A stretch of 64,000 nucleotides of DNA from NCBI RefSeq assembly GCF_020360975.1, contig NW_025408668.1:7874001-7938000 (forward strand), written 5' to 3'. A model generated the notes under the pieces. That model did not search any database. It was not told where the DNA came from and saw nothing but the letters and a program-made list of their open reading frames with translations. This stretch comes from Hirsutella rhossiliensis (lineage: Eukaryota; Ascomycota; Sordariomycetes; Hypocreales; Ophiocordycipitaceae). Every line of letters begins with the position of its first letter. Within the stretch, counting starts at the first letter, position 1. Positions 1 through 12,389 of the stretch are shown here, one piece after another. Both the position numbers and the translations under genes were made by a program.

Positions 1-715
1 CCTAAGTACTTTATTAGCCTATACCTCTTAGTAGCGCTCTTATACTTATAAGCTTTATTCTTTCTTTTAAGAGCTAGTTTCTCTTAACTTAAGCTCTTTA
101 TTAATTTATTTAAGGTCTTTTCTTAAAGTAGTAATAACTCTTTAAATCTTTATATTATATCCTTTATTTTATTTATATTAAATACTAAGTTATATAGCTA
201 TATTAGTTAGTATATAGGTCCTATTAATTAATTTTATTATATTTATTAGTTTAGTTACTATTTTCGTTTATATTATTAAAGCTTATAATAATTTACTTAA
301 ATAGTTATCCTTTTTATCTTATTTAATAGCTAAATTATTATAAAATTTTACTTTCTTTTAAATTTATTAGTCTTAGAAACTTATATTCTTATTTTAATAT
401 AGCTAGCTAGTTTTTTAGTTAATTAATAGGTTGCTCTCTTATAGTAATAAAAGCTTTAATATAAAGTTATATTCTTTAAAATTTATAATATTAAAGTTAA
501 CTTATTTATTATAGCCTTAGATATTAATATTAAGGTAATTAATATCTATATTAATAATTTTATTATTATAGTTAAAGGCCTCTCTTTTAATATTTATAAG
601 TTTATATAAATCTTTCTTATATTTCTATATAAGTTAGTAATAATTAATAACTCTAAGTAAAACGTAATTACTTATTATACTATAGTCTAAAAGTATATAT
701 ATAAAATAATAAAAT
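1..715. other. AT-rich RIPed DNA, unclassified
   Basis: This stretch is almost free of CA and TG and rich in TTA, TAA and TAT. No reverse transcriptase, gag or transposase motif could be recognised on either strand, and I found no second copy of it in the window. It is probably the decayed end of a repeat truncated by the window edge or by the LINE that follows. Confidence 0.5.
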
Positions 716-3700
716 AAAACTTCTTATAAAACTAATATACGCTTATAGTAAGTATATATCGCGACTAAAATACTAACTAATACTAAGAATTAATTTAGTA
801 GTATTAATTACCCTTAATAACGATACTATACTAAGGCTAAGGGGTAAGTAAATATAGTAGCGGCTATCGATATACTAAGCTCGATTAAAGCGTATAGTAT
901 AAAAAGATATTACTTAAATTTATATACCTTAATAGGGCGAGTTAATAAACCTAAAGCAGCGATATAATACTAGCTTAGGCGCTAAGCGACCTTATAGAAA
1001 AAGCGGTATATAATAAACTCGCGGGCTTTATCTTAAGCGTATAGTTTAGTAAGGTATAAGTAGTAGTTAAATAGCTCTTTAAGGTAAAGAGCTATACTAA
1101 TAGCGCGTTATTAGCGGTACTTTATATAAACGAGAGCTTTAAGATAATAATTTAAGAAGTAATTAAAGAGGTAGTTAAGAAAGAACTTTACTTAAGTATT
1201 ACTTTAGGCCTAGGGGGCCCTAAGTAAACCTAGGCTATAGTTATAGCTAAGACTAAAAGACTAACTTAATATAAAGCTATAGTAAAATAGGTCTTATTAT
1301 ACTATAAACGTAAGATTATTATAGTCCTTACTAAGGCGCCGCTTAAAATCTTAAGCCGCGAACTAAAAGATATAGTAAAGGCGGTAAATATAGCCCTAAA
1401 AGCTATAAGCGCTATAGTAGTAAAACGCCTTTAAAGTAAAGATATTATAGTTATATTTAATACCGCGGTAAGCGCCTACTAAAGGGACTAAGGCTAGGTT
1501 AAGGCTATATTTAGACTAAAGACTATAATTACTTACTATATATATATAGTAGTCGCTAAGAATATCCCTTTAAGAGTAATAATAGTAAATAAAAAGTAAT
1601 TACTTTATAAGATTATAAAGGTAAATAAAGTTAAGGTCCTCTAAGCCTAGGCGCTATACCCTTAATCTAAGATATTAATAGTAATAACTATACTTATTAA
1701 GGTTAGTAGCTTAAAGGAGGCTAATAAGCTTTATAACTTAAGCTTAGTCTTTAAAGTATAAATCTTTTAATATAAACCCTATAATAAGTTAGTTTAATTA
1801 TAAAGGTACTATAATTACTATAAGTATAGCTATATAGCTAGATAGTATATATTAATATACCTCTATAGCTAATATAAGAGTATAGTATATAATAAAGGTA
1901 AGGATAAATATAAGGCTAAAAAGGGCGAAATCCCTTATAACTATATCTTATATTAAAGGGACTACTTATTATAAACCTAAACTTACTTTATAGTAAATAA
2001 AGCCTAGGAAAAAGTAAGGGAAAACTACTTATAACGACCTTAATAGTTCGTAAATACTTATATATACGCTAAGTAATAAGTATTCCTTACTATCGAAATA
2101 TAGGGCGTTCTTAAACTAACTATAGTTTAAAAGTAAGGACTAAGTAAACCGCGCTAAAATAAAAGGTCGTGCTTAAGATACCCGCCGGCTAGTAGGGCTA
2201 GGGAGGCCGAACTAAGTATAAATAATATTTATAGGTATAGTAAATAAAGAAGCGCTAAGAAATAAAGCGCCTCCTTCTTTATAAAAACGACCCTTTTTAC
2301 TTTAACCCTACTTATATATAACTAAAAGTACTATTTTAAAATATATAGAAGAGATATAAGTTAGCTTAGTTAGCGCTTTACCACTAAGCTAGCTTTAACT
2401 TAATAGTACTATAGAAAGTAAAAGCTATACTAAGAGGCAGCCCCCCCCCCCTTTTAAAGTAGCGCTTTATAGCCTAGTCTATAAGGAGGGGAGGTACGCG
2501 CTATATATATATAAAAAGCTTAAGCTAAGGACTTAGTTGCCTTAGTCTAAACTAAATTAAAGTAAGGTAATTTTTAAGGATAGTATTAAACTATAAGCGA
2601 TATACTTACTATTAAGAGCTATAAGGGCTAGTATATTATATAACCTAAGTATAATTAAACTAAAGCACCTTATAGTAATAGTAAGGGACTTTAATATTTA
2701 TTACTTACTTTAAGATAAATATAATAAAACCTTAGATAGCGCGATATAACTTATATAGGAAGTAATAAGATTATAACTTAAACTCGCTACCTTAAGAGGG
2801 GAGTATATATAATTTTTCTATAGCTAAAGGGATAGTACTATTAACCTAGCTTAAGTAATACTAGAGACTAAGATATAGTATACTAAGCTTAACTTAGACC
2901 TAACTAGGTTAAACTATATCTCTTAGACTATTATATTATAGGTCGATACCTAAGCTTAAGTACCTAAACTAGCCTTAAGGTAAAAAGAAGTAAAAGTAAA
3001 GCTAGTTAAAGCTAAGACTATATCTTAGCTAAGACTATACTAACTAATACTTTAAACGCTTAAGAATATTAACTAGGACCTAGACTATATTTTTACTACT
3101 TTAGTATAGATCGCGATAGCTATAGTTCTACGCTAAGGGTAAGCATTACTTAAGGGTAATATATAGTTTACCTTAAAGGTAAGGAGGGCGATAAGGGAGG
3201 CTAAGAAAGTAAGGAGGAAGTATAAGTAAGAAAAGAGTAAGGTAAACTAAGTAGACTTATATAAGGCGTTTATAGCTTAAAAGTAAACTATCTATAAGGT
3301 AAGAAGGGCTTATTAGCGTAAGTTCTTAAAGGGATTTAGCGCTAATAATACTAAGCTCTAAAATATAAAAAGGTAGGCTAGACTCTATAATAGGCTACTA
3401 CTAAAACTAACTTATATCTTACTACTAGTTAAGGAAGGTAAAGATTAATTAATAGAAACCTTTAAAAGGAAGGCTTAGATATTAGCCGCTAAGTTCTTCT
3501 TATTAAAGGTAGGTATAACTTAAGGGCTACCTTAGCTTATAGCTAAGGTAACCTTTATAGTCGATTAATAGATTTAGCTAGCTAGCGTTATAGCGGCGCT
3601 AAATAAGATAGTAAGCTAAAAAGTAATAAGTTTAAACGGCGTCCCTTTAAGGTTTATTAAGAAGTATAAACTAGCCTTAGTTTAGCGACTAGCTATAATC

Positions 3701-4092
3701 TTTAATACTTATACCTAACTCTTATATTTCTTAGAATAGTTTTATAGCGCGAATATAATAGTAATTTAAAAGCTAGGTAAGAGGCTAAAGGCTTACTATA
3801 TAGTAAGAGGATAGAGACTAATTTCCCTCCTACCTATAGTAGGGAAAGTACTTAAGTAGATACTAGCTTAAAGGATTATAAGAGCTATAAAAGCGAACGG
3901 TATCTTATTAAATAGATAAATAAATAATAAGAGAGAGCGCTCTATAAAGGTAGCGATCTTACTAGTAATAAAACTAATATACGCGACTTAGGCCTAAAGG
4001 GGTATTATATTATTCTTATAGCTAGATATTAAGGGCGTATTTAATATAGTTAACTATAATAAGCTTATAAAGGAACTAATACTTTAAGGATA

Positions 4093-4171
4093 ACCCTTAT
4101 AGTATAGTACTTATATACCTAAGAAGCTTACTAGCTATAACGCTAAAGTTAGTTTAAATCTAGCTAAGGGC
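4093..4171 (+). promoter_or_regulatory. tRNA-like SINE head with A and B boxes
   Basis: The first 79 nt fold like a tRNA. Acceptor strands ACCCTTA (4093-4099) and TAAGGGC (4165-4171) pair at six of seven positions; the mismatch is what G-to-A RIP would produce. The D stem GTAT/ATAC (4102-4105, 4115-4118) closes a 9-nt loop. The T stem GTTAG/CTAGC (4148-4152, 4160-4164) closes a 7-nt loop TTTAAAT, the RIPed form of TTCGAAT. The anticodon arm is degraded. The A box is TATAGTATAGTACTTA, and the B box lies around the T loop. These are the internal promoter elements of RNA polymerase III. Confidence 0.75.
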
Positions 4172-4867
4172 ACGATTAATTTTTAGTTAAACTAGTAGAC
4201 TACGCTAACCTACTTATTAATTAGCTAATTAGCGCTTCTAGAAGCGCTTATAAATATACTAGTAGTCTAGCCCCGCTATAAGTAGGCCGGCCTAGACCTC
4301 GCCTACTTAGACCTAGCGACGAATTCGTTAGGACCTCCCCTTAACCTTAGTCCGGGCCCCTTAACCGGGAAAATAAAAACCTAGGGCCGATACTAGTAAC
4401 TCGATAAGTACGGCGTAAAGCCGGTGCGATAACCTAACTACCGGCCTAGCTAAAGGCCGGTACTAATAAAAAATAGCCCGCTAAGCCTTACGGCGGAAAA
4501 ATAAGGTAGAGCCTAAGAAGATATTATTATAAGATAAGGTTAAAGATAATTATATAATTAACTATTAACCGTTAACTAAAAACGCTCGTACTACTGATTA
4601 ACGCTATATACCCCGCGTATATAAAGGAGTTACTTTCTAAGGTTACTTTATAGTAGGGCTAATATAATTCCGACTAACTATAACGATACCTAAGATAGCC
4701 GGCGTAAGATTCTTATATATTATAACCGCGACCTAGTATAAGGGCGGACTAGCTATAAAAGAGGGGAGGGTTTTCCTTTAAGCACTCTAGCTTTTCCCTC
4801 TTATTTAACGTTAAAGTTCTAGATACCTTTAGATAGGTTACTAGTATAATCTTAATAATAATAATAA
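4093..4867 (+). mobile_element. tRNA-derived SINE sharing the LINE 3' tail
   Basis: A 775-bp insertion absent from the second LINE copy, which serves as the empty site near 14161-14200. It is flanked by a 13-15 bp direct repeat containing TACTTTAAGGATA (4080-4092 and 4868-4880). The 5' end is tRNA-like (4093-4171). The middle, about 4175-4690, matches nothing else I could see in the window. The last ~105 bp (from about 4763), and more weakly from about 4695, match the 3' end of the resident Tad1-like LINE and finish in the same AAT repeat tail. This architecture (Pol III head, unique body, LINE-matching tail, long TSD) is that of a SINE mobilised by its partner LINE. RIP has lightly mutated it. 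A chimeric LINE truncation is the alternative, but it would not explain the folded tRNA-like head. Confidence 0.8.
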
Positions 4868-6689
4868 TACTTTAAGGATACCTTAGATAGCTTATAAGCT
4901 TAATATAAAGCTTTATAAGTAATAAAAGATCGACCCTTTACTTTAATAAAAGGATATTAAAGCTAACTTAAGTATTAATAGGAGTCCCTTAAAGCTCCCC
5001 TTTATCCTTAATCTTATTTTTATACTATATAACCCCTTTATATAAGAGGCTTAGTATAATTTATAGTATTTATATTATTAGCTTCGCCGATAATATAAAT
5101 ATAGTTAGTATTAGACCTAATAAGGCTATAATAGTAGCACGCTTAAAAGAGGCCTAAAAGGTATATATAGAGTAAGTAGCTAAGTTTATAGTTACTTTTA
5201 AACTATTAAAGAGCGAGTTAATATACTTTATATAAAGGAGATAAGCGATAATAATATTAGTCTACCTTAAAACTAATATAGTAATACTAGTCTAAGAGGC
5301 CCGCTTACTAAGGGTTTAGGTATACTAGAAACTATATTAAAAGGTATACCTAAAATAGCTCTAAATAAAGATAAAGCGCTAGACTATAACCCTAACTAAG
5401 CTTACGTTATTTATATAAGGCTATACCTTACTATACGCTAAAGAAGTCTATAATAAGGTAATCCGGTCCTTAATTTCTTACGCTATAGTTATATTCTATA
5501 AGATAATACTTATAAAGGGGAAACTATATAAGATTATATAAGACTTAGTATAAGACTAGTTAGCTTACCTTTAAGTAGTAATAAGCGCTTACCGCGCGAC
5601 CTTAGTTTATTAAGTAAAAGTAAAGGTATAAGTACCTTTAATTAACCTCTACTTAAACTAAAGAATAATAAATACCTTTTAAAGGTTAAAGGATTTAAGG
5701 CTCTTAAGCCAAATTTAGTATATATTTAATATAGTTATAGGTATACTTAAGAGGAGGCGATACTAGAGAGTAAGTAGGCCCTTAGTAGCGCTACTACCTA
5801 GTAGGCCCCCCCTTATAGAGGAGATAAGGGGGGTCTAGAGCTAGATAGGATTAAACGACCTTTTAAATAAAGCTAGGTCGCTTAAAAGGCTAAATAAAAA
5901 TTAAGCCGCTTAATAAAATACTAAGAAAGATATAATCTAATAATACTAAACTACCCTTTACCTTACTAACTTCTTATTATAGTTTAATAAGGTAATAACG
6001 CTAGACTATTATAAGGGCCTCCCTAAGTATATTAGTATAGTAGTTACTTAAATATATATAAGAAAGATTAAGCTTAATAACTTCCTCTTTAACTAATAAG
6101 TCCTTAGTATAGTCTCGCTAATATATACTTATAAATAAAAATAAGATACTATTTACTATACGATAATTAACTATTTATTAATAAAGGAGGTAAGAGAGTC
6201 CCTCTTAATATAAGCCTAGGATATAGGCAATATAAGAGCAAGCCTTTAAGGGAAAGAAATAATAGCGCTACTAGCGTAATAGTTCTTTTACTTAAGTAAG
6301 CTCCGCTAGTTCGACCTAGCTTAGAGGCTATACGCGGATATACTAAATAATAAGGGCGGGGTCGCGCTAAAGATAAAGCGGCCTTAACTAAGACTACCTT
6401 AGCTAACTACCTCTCTTATTAAAGCGATCTAAGAAAGGGAGAGGACTTATAATAATAGGTTTATAATATCGACTAAATTAGACCTAAACTAAGCGTAAAC
6501 CTTTCCGCTTAAACTATAGACTAAATAAAACTAATATAACTTAACCGAGCCGGCCTTAATAGCTATAAAATATAACTTACTATTAAAAGACTATAACTAA
6601 ATAAGACTTAACTTAAAACTAAACTAAGATAGAGCTAATAACTAGCCCTTAAACTATAACCCTAGCTTAACTTATTAGTAGTAATATCT

Positions 6690-8121
6690 ACCTTAGTATT
6701 ATATCGGGAATAATAAGACCCCCTTAAGGTAGTATATAAGATATAAGAGAGAGTAACTTAAGACTTATAAGGAGTATAAGGACTACTACCGCTATAAGAA
6801 GCCTAATAATAACTAGCTAGGCTTAACCTTAAACTTAAACTAAAGCTAGTTTAGATAGCTAGCTTATAAAATAAAGTAATAACTAGGGTCTATACTAAGG
6901 TAGGACCTATACTAGCGGCGGCGCGGAGGCGTTCGTTATAGCCTATACTATAACTATAAATCTAATTAAAGTTAAGACTAGCGATAATCTCGGCTAAGAC
7001 TAAACCGCGATAACTATAAAGACGCTACTAAATAAAGTTAAGAGTATTAATAGGGTCGGTAAGCGATATAAAATAAGGACGCTTTAAAGTAAGCTTAGCG
7101 CTAAGAGAACTACTAAGCTATAACTTAGCGTTAAAGCTAATAAAGGGTAACGTAGTAAGCTCTTATATTAGCTTTAAGATAACTATAAGTATAGTAATAG
7201 TAGCGGACTCCTTAGCCTTAGCCTTAAATAAACCCTTAAACGTAATAGCTACTTTACCTTTACTTTTACCCTTACCCTTTCTTTTATTAAAAGGGGCTAA
7301 GGCTAAACTAGGCCTAGTAAGGTTAAAACCGCTACCCTTACTATTATAATTATTACTAGTAATAAGATAAAAATAGTTAGTAAGATTATTAACTACTATA
7401 AGAGTCTTTTAAGTAACTAAGAGTAACTTAGGCTTAACCTAGGCTAGGGTCTTAATAGTATCGCTAAACTTACTTAGGTATTTCTTTAAGGACTTATATA
7501 TATAATAGGTATTATCTATAAAATAAGTAAAAGCTAAGGTAAGCGTCTTAATATTTTTAGCTACTATAGCTAGACTAAAGGTAGACTCGCTTAACGCGCC
7601 CTTACCTTTAGTAGTAGGGGCCTTTTAACTAGTATATATATAAGTTTCTAAAATAGTATAGTAAAAGCGCTCTTATACTAAGCCCTTAATAAGGGAGGGG
7701 CTATTAACCTTATACTAAGCTTAGTAGAAGGTATAAGCGGCCTCCTTACCTTTAAAGGTAATCTAGAACTTAGATTAATACTAAACTTAAACTATATTAT
7801 AGCGGGGTAAGGTTACTTACTTAATAATAAGACTAGTTAGAGTTAGCATAAGCGATATACGCTTTAGCTTTTATAGCTAGTAAAGTTAGTAAAAAGTATT
7901 AAAGGTAAGACTAACCTAAGATAAGACTAAGACTAATACTTATAGGACTAGTTTTAATAGCTAGTAAAAGACTTATAGGTAAGCTTACTAGTAAGGCGCT
8001 TAATATATATAAAATAAGGGATAGAGCGTTCCGATCTTATTATAGTAGCGACTTTCTTATAGGGAGGGGGCTTTAAAGAAAGCGAGCCGCTACTACCTAA
8101 GTTAGCTTCTTAGTTAGATAT
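6690..8121 (-). pseudogene. Antisense coding-like region in LINE copy 1
   Basis: Downstream of ORF2 the minus strand has a protein-like frame with normal amino-acid composition, interrupted only by TAA/TAG where RIP of Gln or Trp codons would put them. It matches, codon by codon, the equivalent frame in LINE copy 2 (15960-17407). It begins around a mutated Met (codon ending at 8121) followed by SN-[W]-EA and a proline-rich PLKPPPYKK segment. It continues through a region with repeated Lys-Gly pairs and a Ser/Pro-rich segment. The N-terminal part and the main part lie in different frames, so an intron or an indel is possible. No known domain was recognised. Confidence 0.5.
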
Positions 8122-9188
8122 AGCGATATAATAGCGAACGAACTAAAAGTAGTACTAAGGAGAACTAAGAATATAAAAATAATATAAGTAAGGAACTAAG
8201 GCCTATAAAAGAGATAATAAATAAAAAGGTAAGAGGAAATAAAAATAAAACTATAAAAGGAGGGCAGGTATATATATACGCGAGCTAGGTATATATAATT
8301 AGTAACTATATAATTAATAGTAAATATAGGATACTACGCCCTTAATTAAGAAGTTATATAGCTAGATAGGAACCAATTTTCGATTAATAGAGCTAGCTAA
8401 CCGAATTTCGATTAGCTAGCCTTACTTAAGAGCGACCTATACCTACGCCTAGCTTAGTAACTAGATATTACCTACCTTACTAACTAATAAACTAATAAGC
8501 TAACGTAGCCGCTACCGCGGCTATATAATAGTAACGTAGGAGCTATAAAAAAGAGAGGCGCTTATAAGCTAAGCCCTTAAAGAGAGACTACTACTTATAA
8601 CCCTAGGCCTAGGCTAGCGAGCCTAGGCTATAGCCGCTTAGGATAGTAGTAGCTATAGCTTAAGAGGGCTTATACTAAAATATAAATATATAAGAAAAGC
8701 TCGTAGTAGCTAATATAAATTTCTTATATACTACTACTATAACTTTATTTAAGGTAGACCTATACTAAAAAAGGGAGGGTTTTCCTTTAAGTACTTTAGT
8801 TTTTCCCTTTTATTTAATATTAAAGTTTTAAATACCTTTAGCTAGGTCCTTAGTATAATCTTAATAATAATATATATATATAATATCCCGCGATTTAAAT
8901 ATTTAATACTATTTAGTTACTATAGCTTACTATTACTATATATAAGGTCCTTAGATCTTATTATATTATATTAGTTTATAGCCCTTTTATAAATAATATA
9001 CTTTATTTTTTACTTAGTCTTTATTTATTTTATCTAGGTATTCTTCTTTAATTTATTATTAATAATATTCCTTTATATTTTTATTATATAGTATTATATT
9101 AAAGCTTAAGAAACTAATTTCTTATAGCTAATTAAAGATTTCTTATTTCTTAATACTATATTATTTATATTATACTACTTTATAGTTA

Positions 9189-10379
9189 GGTACTAGTTAA
9201 AAGGCCACCCCGTCACGCTAAACGGCCACCCAAAAGTGGGTCAATTGTGGCTTGGTCGCGCGCAAGGTCCGATACCGCAAAGTTTGGGCTCCAGAAGATA
9301 GGGGGCGAATACCGCGCTGTGGCAAGGAATGCCGCTTCAAGCGACCAAGAAAAGCCGCCGCCCGGCCGCTGTGATCTTCTTCATCACTGCGGCTTCAAGT
9401 CAAGTCTTGGTTGGCCTTCCTTGCCGTCACGATATTTTCAAGCGGCCCAATGCCGCCGCCGCCGTTCCTTCGAAATGAATGACGTTGACGAGCTCTGGCA
9501 TGGCAGAGCACAAGCCCTAACGATGCTCCTCACGATCCACTCCTATGCACGGAAAGGCCGGCCCAAGGGCTCATTGAACCTCGAGGCAGCAGGAGGTCGT
9601 AACGGCCACGCGGAGAGCCGTCAGCACACGATATCGCGGAATCCGACGAACGCAGCGAGGCCACAAGGCCGCCGCCGTCCACAGCGCCGGCGGCTCTCCA
9701 AAGTACGAAGACGAAGGCTACGGGTAAGAAGCGCAAGGCTGGGGCAAGGCTGGAGGAAAGCTGCTGCTGCTACCGTCAACACCGCCGGCAGCGCTGCTGA
9801 TGTGACCAAACGGGGTTGGAATACCTTCAAGCCAATGGCGATTCGTACGAGCCTGGCACAGCGATGCCACGAGCGTATCAGCGTGCCGTACGCCGCACGC
9901 CTGACTCTGACGATGAGCTTACTGGCCCGGGCGAGACGCAGGGCACGATTCGCTGTGCCACGCAGCCAATGCCGATACCCTCAATTCGTCAAGGAGGTGA
10001 GGATATAGAGGATGAAGACGACCCTTTAGCCGATTTTAACGAGATGGACCGGCAGGTGGATGAGGAGGAGTCTGTACAGCAGGAATTGTGTGCAGAGGGT
10101 CTACTATAGCTACCGGCGTTAACGCTGCATTTGAATTGACGGAAGTGTGTTTTCTACGACCCCAAGAACATGGCCCTACGTACTTGAATTTGCATCACGG
10201 CCAGCTTCACTTTGCGGCTTCAATTGCGGCTTCAACATGCCCTCTGGCGCGCACCTCGATGCCGGCAGCGAATGCGCGCACACACCTTTGCGGCATCGGC
10301 GCTGCGCGGCGACCAAGCCACAGTTGACCCACTTTTGGGTGGCCGTTTAGCGTGACGGGGTGGCCTTTTAACTAGTACG
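9189..10379. mobile_element. Non-RIPed TIR transposon (hAT-like size class), non-autonomous
   Basis: A GC-normal 1.19-kb island in RIPed DNA. The ends form long terminal inverted repeats: about 70 bp nearly perfect from 9190 and from 10378 inward, then imperfect to roughly 9285. They carry the motif GGCCACCCCGTCACGCTAAA. It is flanked by an exact 8-bp duplication, TATAGTTA (9181-9188 and 10380-10387). The related sequence near 32660-32690 shows the uninterrupted site. An 8-bp duplication is characteristic of hAT elements; the long TIRs would also suit a MULE, which normally duplicates 8-10 bp. No transposase domain was recognised inside, although open frames exist. It is therefore probably a deletion derivative or MITE mobilised in trans. 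Confidence 0.8.
9816..10109 (+). CDS. Small acidic ORF inside the TIR transposon
   Basis: A 97-codon frame inside the 9189-10379 element. Its C-terminal third is strongly acidic (about residues 62-92, rich in Asp and Glu). It may be the remaining 3' end of a transposase gene, because acidic tails are common there, but no catalytic motif is present. An overlapping longer frame (9247-10008) is Arg/Ala-rich and looks like a by-product of GC-rich sequence; its residues from about 100 on contain GRPKGS, an AT-hook-like motif. Neither frame can be assigned a function. Confidence 0.25.
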   Translation: MEYLQANGDSYEPGTAMPRAYQRAVRRTPDSDDELTGPGETQGTIRCATQPMPIPSIRQGGEDIEDEDDPLADFNEMDRQVDEEESVQQELCAEGLL

Positions 10380-10929
10380 TATAGTTAATTATAGACTATA
10401 CTTTATACTTTTATTTATTTTTATATTTAAGGTTAAGTTTTTATTTTATATCTTTTTATTTTTTATATATTATCTCTATATTAATTTTCCTTAATTAAAT
10501 ATAGCTTATAGCTTTTATATATATTACTAATAATCTTTTAGTATACTATTATATTATTTATACTATACTTATATATTTTTATATTTATAAACTTTATAGT
10601 TTTAATATATATATTTATTATAATCTTCTTTATTATATTTAACTTATTATATAAGTTTTTAAAAGATTAAGGGTTTAAATACCTTAAAGTAAGTAGCGTT
10701 ATACTATTCTTTTATTTTAATATATTTATAAATTTTATATATCTTTAAAAGATATCTTATTAATAAATTATAATTATTACGGTATTTAAGTAATATATTA
10801 TAATTAGAAAAACTTCTCGTAAAACCGATATACGCTTATAGTAGGTATATATCGCGACTAAAATACTAACTAATACTAGGAATTAATTTAGTAATATTAA
10901 TTACCTTTAGTAACGATATTACGCTAAGG

Positions 10930-12290
10930 CTAAGGGGTAAGTAAATATAGTAGCGGCCCTCGATATACTAGGCTCGATTAAAGCGCGTAGCGTAAAGAGA
11001 CGCTACTTAAATTTATATACCTTAATAGAGCGAGTTAATAAACCTAAAGTAGCGATACGATACCGGCCTAAGCGCCGAGCGACCTTATAGAAAAAGTAGT
11101 ATACGACGAACTCGCGGGCTTTATCCTAAGCGTATAGTTTAGTAGGGTATAGGTAGTAGTTAAATAGCTCTCTAAGGCGAAGAGCTACGCTAGTAGCGCG
11201 TCGTTGGCGGTACTCCGCGTAGACGAGAGCTTTAAGACGATAATCTAGGATATAATTAAAGAGGTAGTTAAGAAAGAACTTTGCCTAGGCATCGCTTTAG
11301 GCCTAGGGGGCCTTAAGCGAACCTAGGCCGCGGTCGTAGCCGAGATTAAAGAACCGACTTAATATAAAGCTATAGTAAAATAGGTCCTACCGCGCTATAA
11401 ACGCGAGATTATCGTGGTCCCTACTAAGGCACCGCCTAAAATCCTAAGCCGCGAACTAAAGGATATAGTAAAGGCGGTAAATACGGCCCTAAAAGCTATA
11501 AGCGCTATAGCGGCGAGGCGCCTTTAAAGTAGAGATATCGCGGTTATATTTAATACCGCGGCGAGAGCCTATTAAAGGGACTAAGGCTAGGTTAAGGCCG
11601 TGTTTAGACTAAAGGCTATAATCTCCTACCGCGCGTATATAGTAGTTATAAAGAACGTCTCTTTAAGGGTAGTAATAGTAAATAGGGAGCGATTACTTTA
11701 TAAGATTATAGAGGCGAATAAAGTTAAGGTCCTTTAGGCCTAGGCGCTATACCCTTAATTTAAGATATCGACGGCGACGACTATACTTATTAAGGTCGGT
11801 AGCTTAAAGGAAGCTAATAGGCTCTACGACCTAGGCTTAGTCCTTAAAGTATAGATCTTTTAATATAAACCCTACGATAAGTTAGTCTAACTATAGAGGT
11901 ACTATAACTACTATAGATATAGCTATATCGCTAAGCGATATATATTAATATAACTTTATAGCTAATATAAAAGTATAATATATAATAAAGGTAAGGATAA
12001 ATATAAGGCTAAGAAGGGCGAAATCCCCTATAACTATATCTTATACTAAGGGGACTACCTATTATAGACCTAGACCTACCCTATAGCGAATAAAGCCTAA
12101 GAAAAGGTAAGGGAAAACTACTTACGTTAACCTTAATGGTTCGCGAATACCTAGATATACGCTAAGTAATAGGTACTCCTTACCGTCGAAACCTAAGGCG
12201 TTCTTAAATCGACTATAGTCTAGAAGCGGGGACTAGGTAGACCGCGCTAGGATAAGAGGTCGAGCTTAAGATACCCGCTAGCTAGTAGGG
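10930..12290 (+). pseudogene. LINE ORF1 (gag-like, zinc knuckles), RIPed
   Basis: The ORF1 region of copy 2 would encode the RNA-binding protein that coats LINE RNA. Allowing for RIP (Cys to Tyr), the first CCHC knuckle reads at about 11890-11945 as a C-x2-C...H...C series around Gly-His/Ile-Ala-Lys-Arg. A second follows at about 12035-12110 around Gly-Gly-Asp-His. This pairing is usual in Tad1 ORF1 proteins. Many stops are present, so no product is possible. Limits are approximate since the start codon is mutated. Confidence 0.65.
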
Positions 12291-12389
12291 CTAGGGAGGC
12301 TAAACTAAGTATAAACGATATTTATAAGTATAGTAAATAAAGAAGCGCTAGGAGATAAAGCGCCTCCCTCCTTATATAGATAACCCCTT

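Larger units (their letters stand above)
716..8868 (+). mobile_element. Tad1-like LINE, copy 1, heavily RIPed
   Basis: Non-LTR retrotransposon on the plus strand. It aligns along its whole length with the copy at 10808-18155; the extra length is the SINE at 4093-4867. In order it shows a zinc-knuckle region of the gag-like ORF1 (about 1805-1855), the ORF2 endonuclease box that reads RDFN (about 2681-2722), the reverse transcriptase G-[Q]-GSPLSPIL-type box (4981-5025), the FADD active-site box mutated to read with Asn (5081-5100), and a C-terminal Cys/His region (about 6100-6180). The 3' end is a short AAT/ATA repeat tail near 8860-8868, typical of target-primed insertion. All reading frames carry many TAA/TAG stops at positions explained by RIP of CAA, CAG or TGG. 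The start was placed by alignment only; a target-site duplication is not clear in the AT-rich flanks. It is more AT-rich than copy 2. Confidence 0.85.
8928..10807 (-). mobile_element. Gypsy-like element X, copy A, distal part
   Basis: The AT-rich DNA at 8928-9188 and 10380-10807 is one repeat split by the TIR element at 9189-10379. Without that insertion it is collinear with 32404-32713 plus 38816-39185. This is the end of element X farthest from its gag gene. It has no readable coding frame and is heavily RIPed. The left limit (8928) coincides with that of copy B (32404), but whether it is a true element end or the edge of a larger repeat is unresolved. The right limit here is the LINE copy 2 insertion, whose target duplication is AATATATTATAATTAG (10792-10807). 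Confidence 0.6.

Noticed and set aside
9247..10008. 253-codon Arg/Ala-rich ORF in the TIR element
   Set aside because: Overlaps other open frames on both strands; composition follows the GC content and no transposase motif is present apart from an AT-hook-like GRPKGS.
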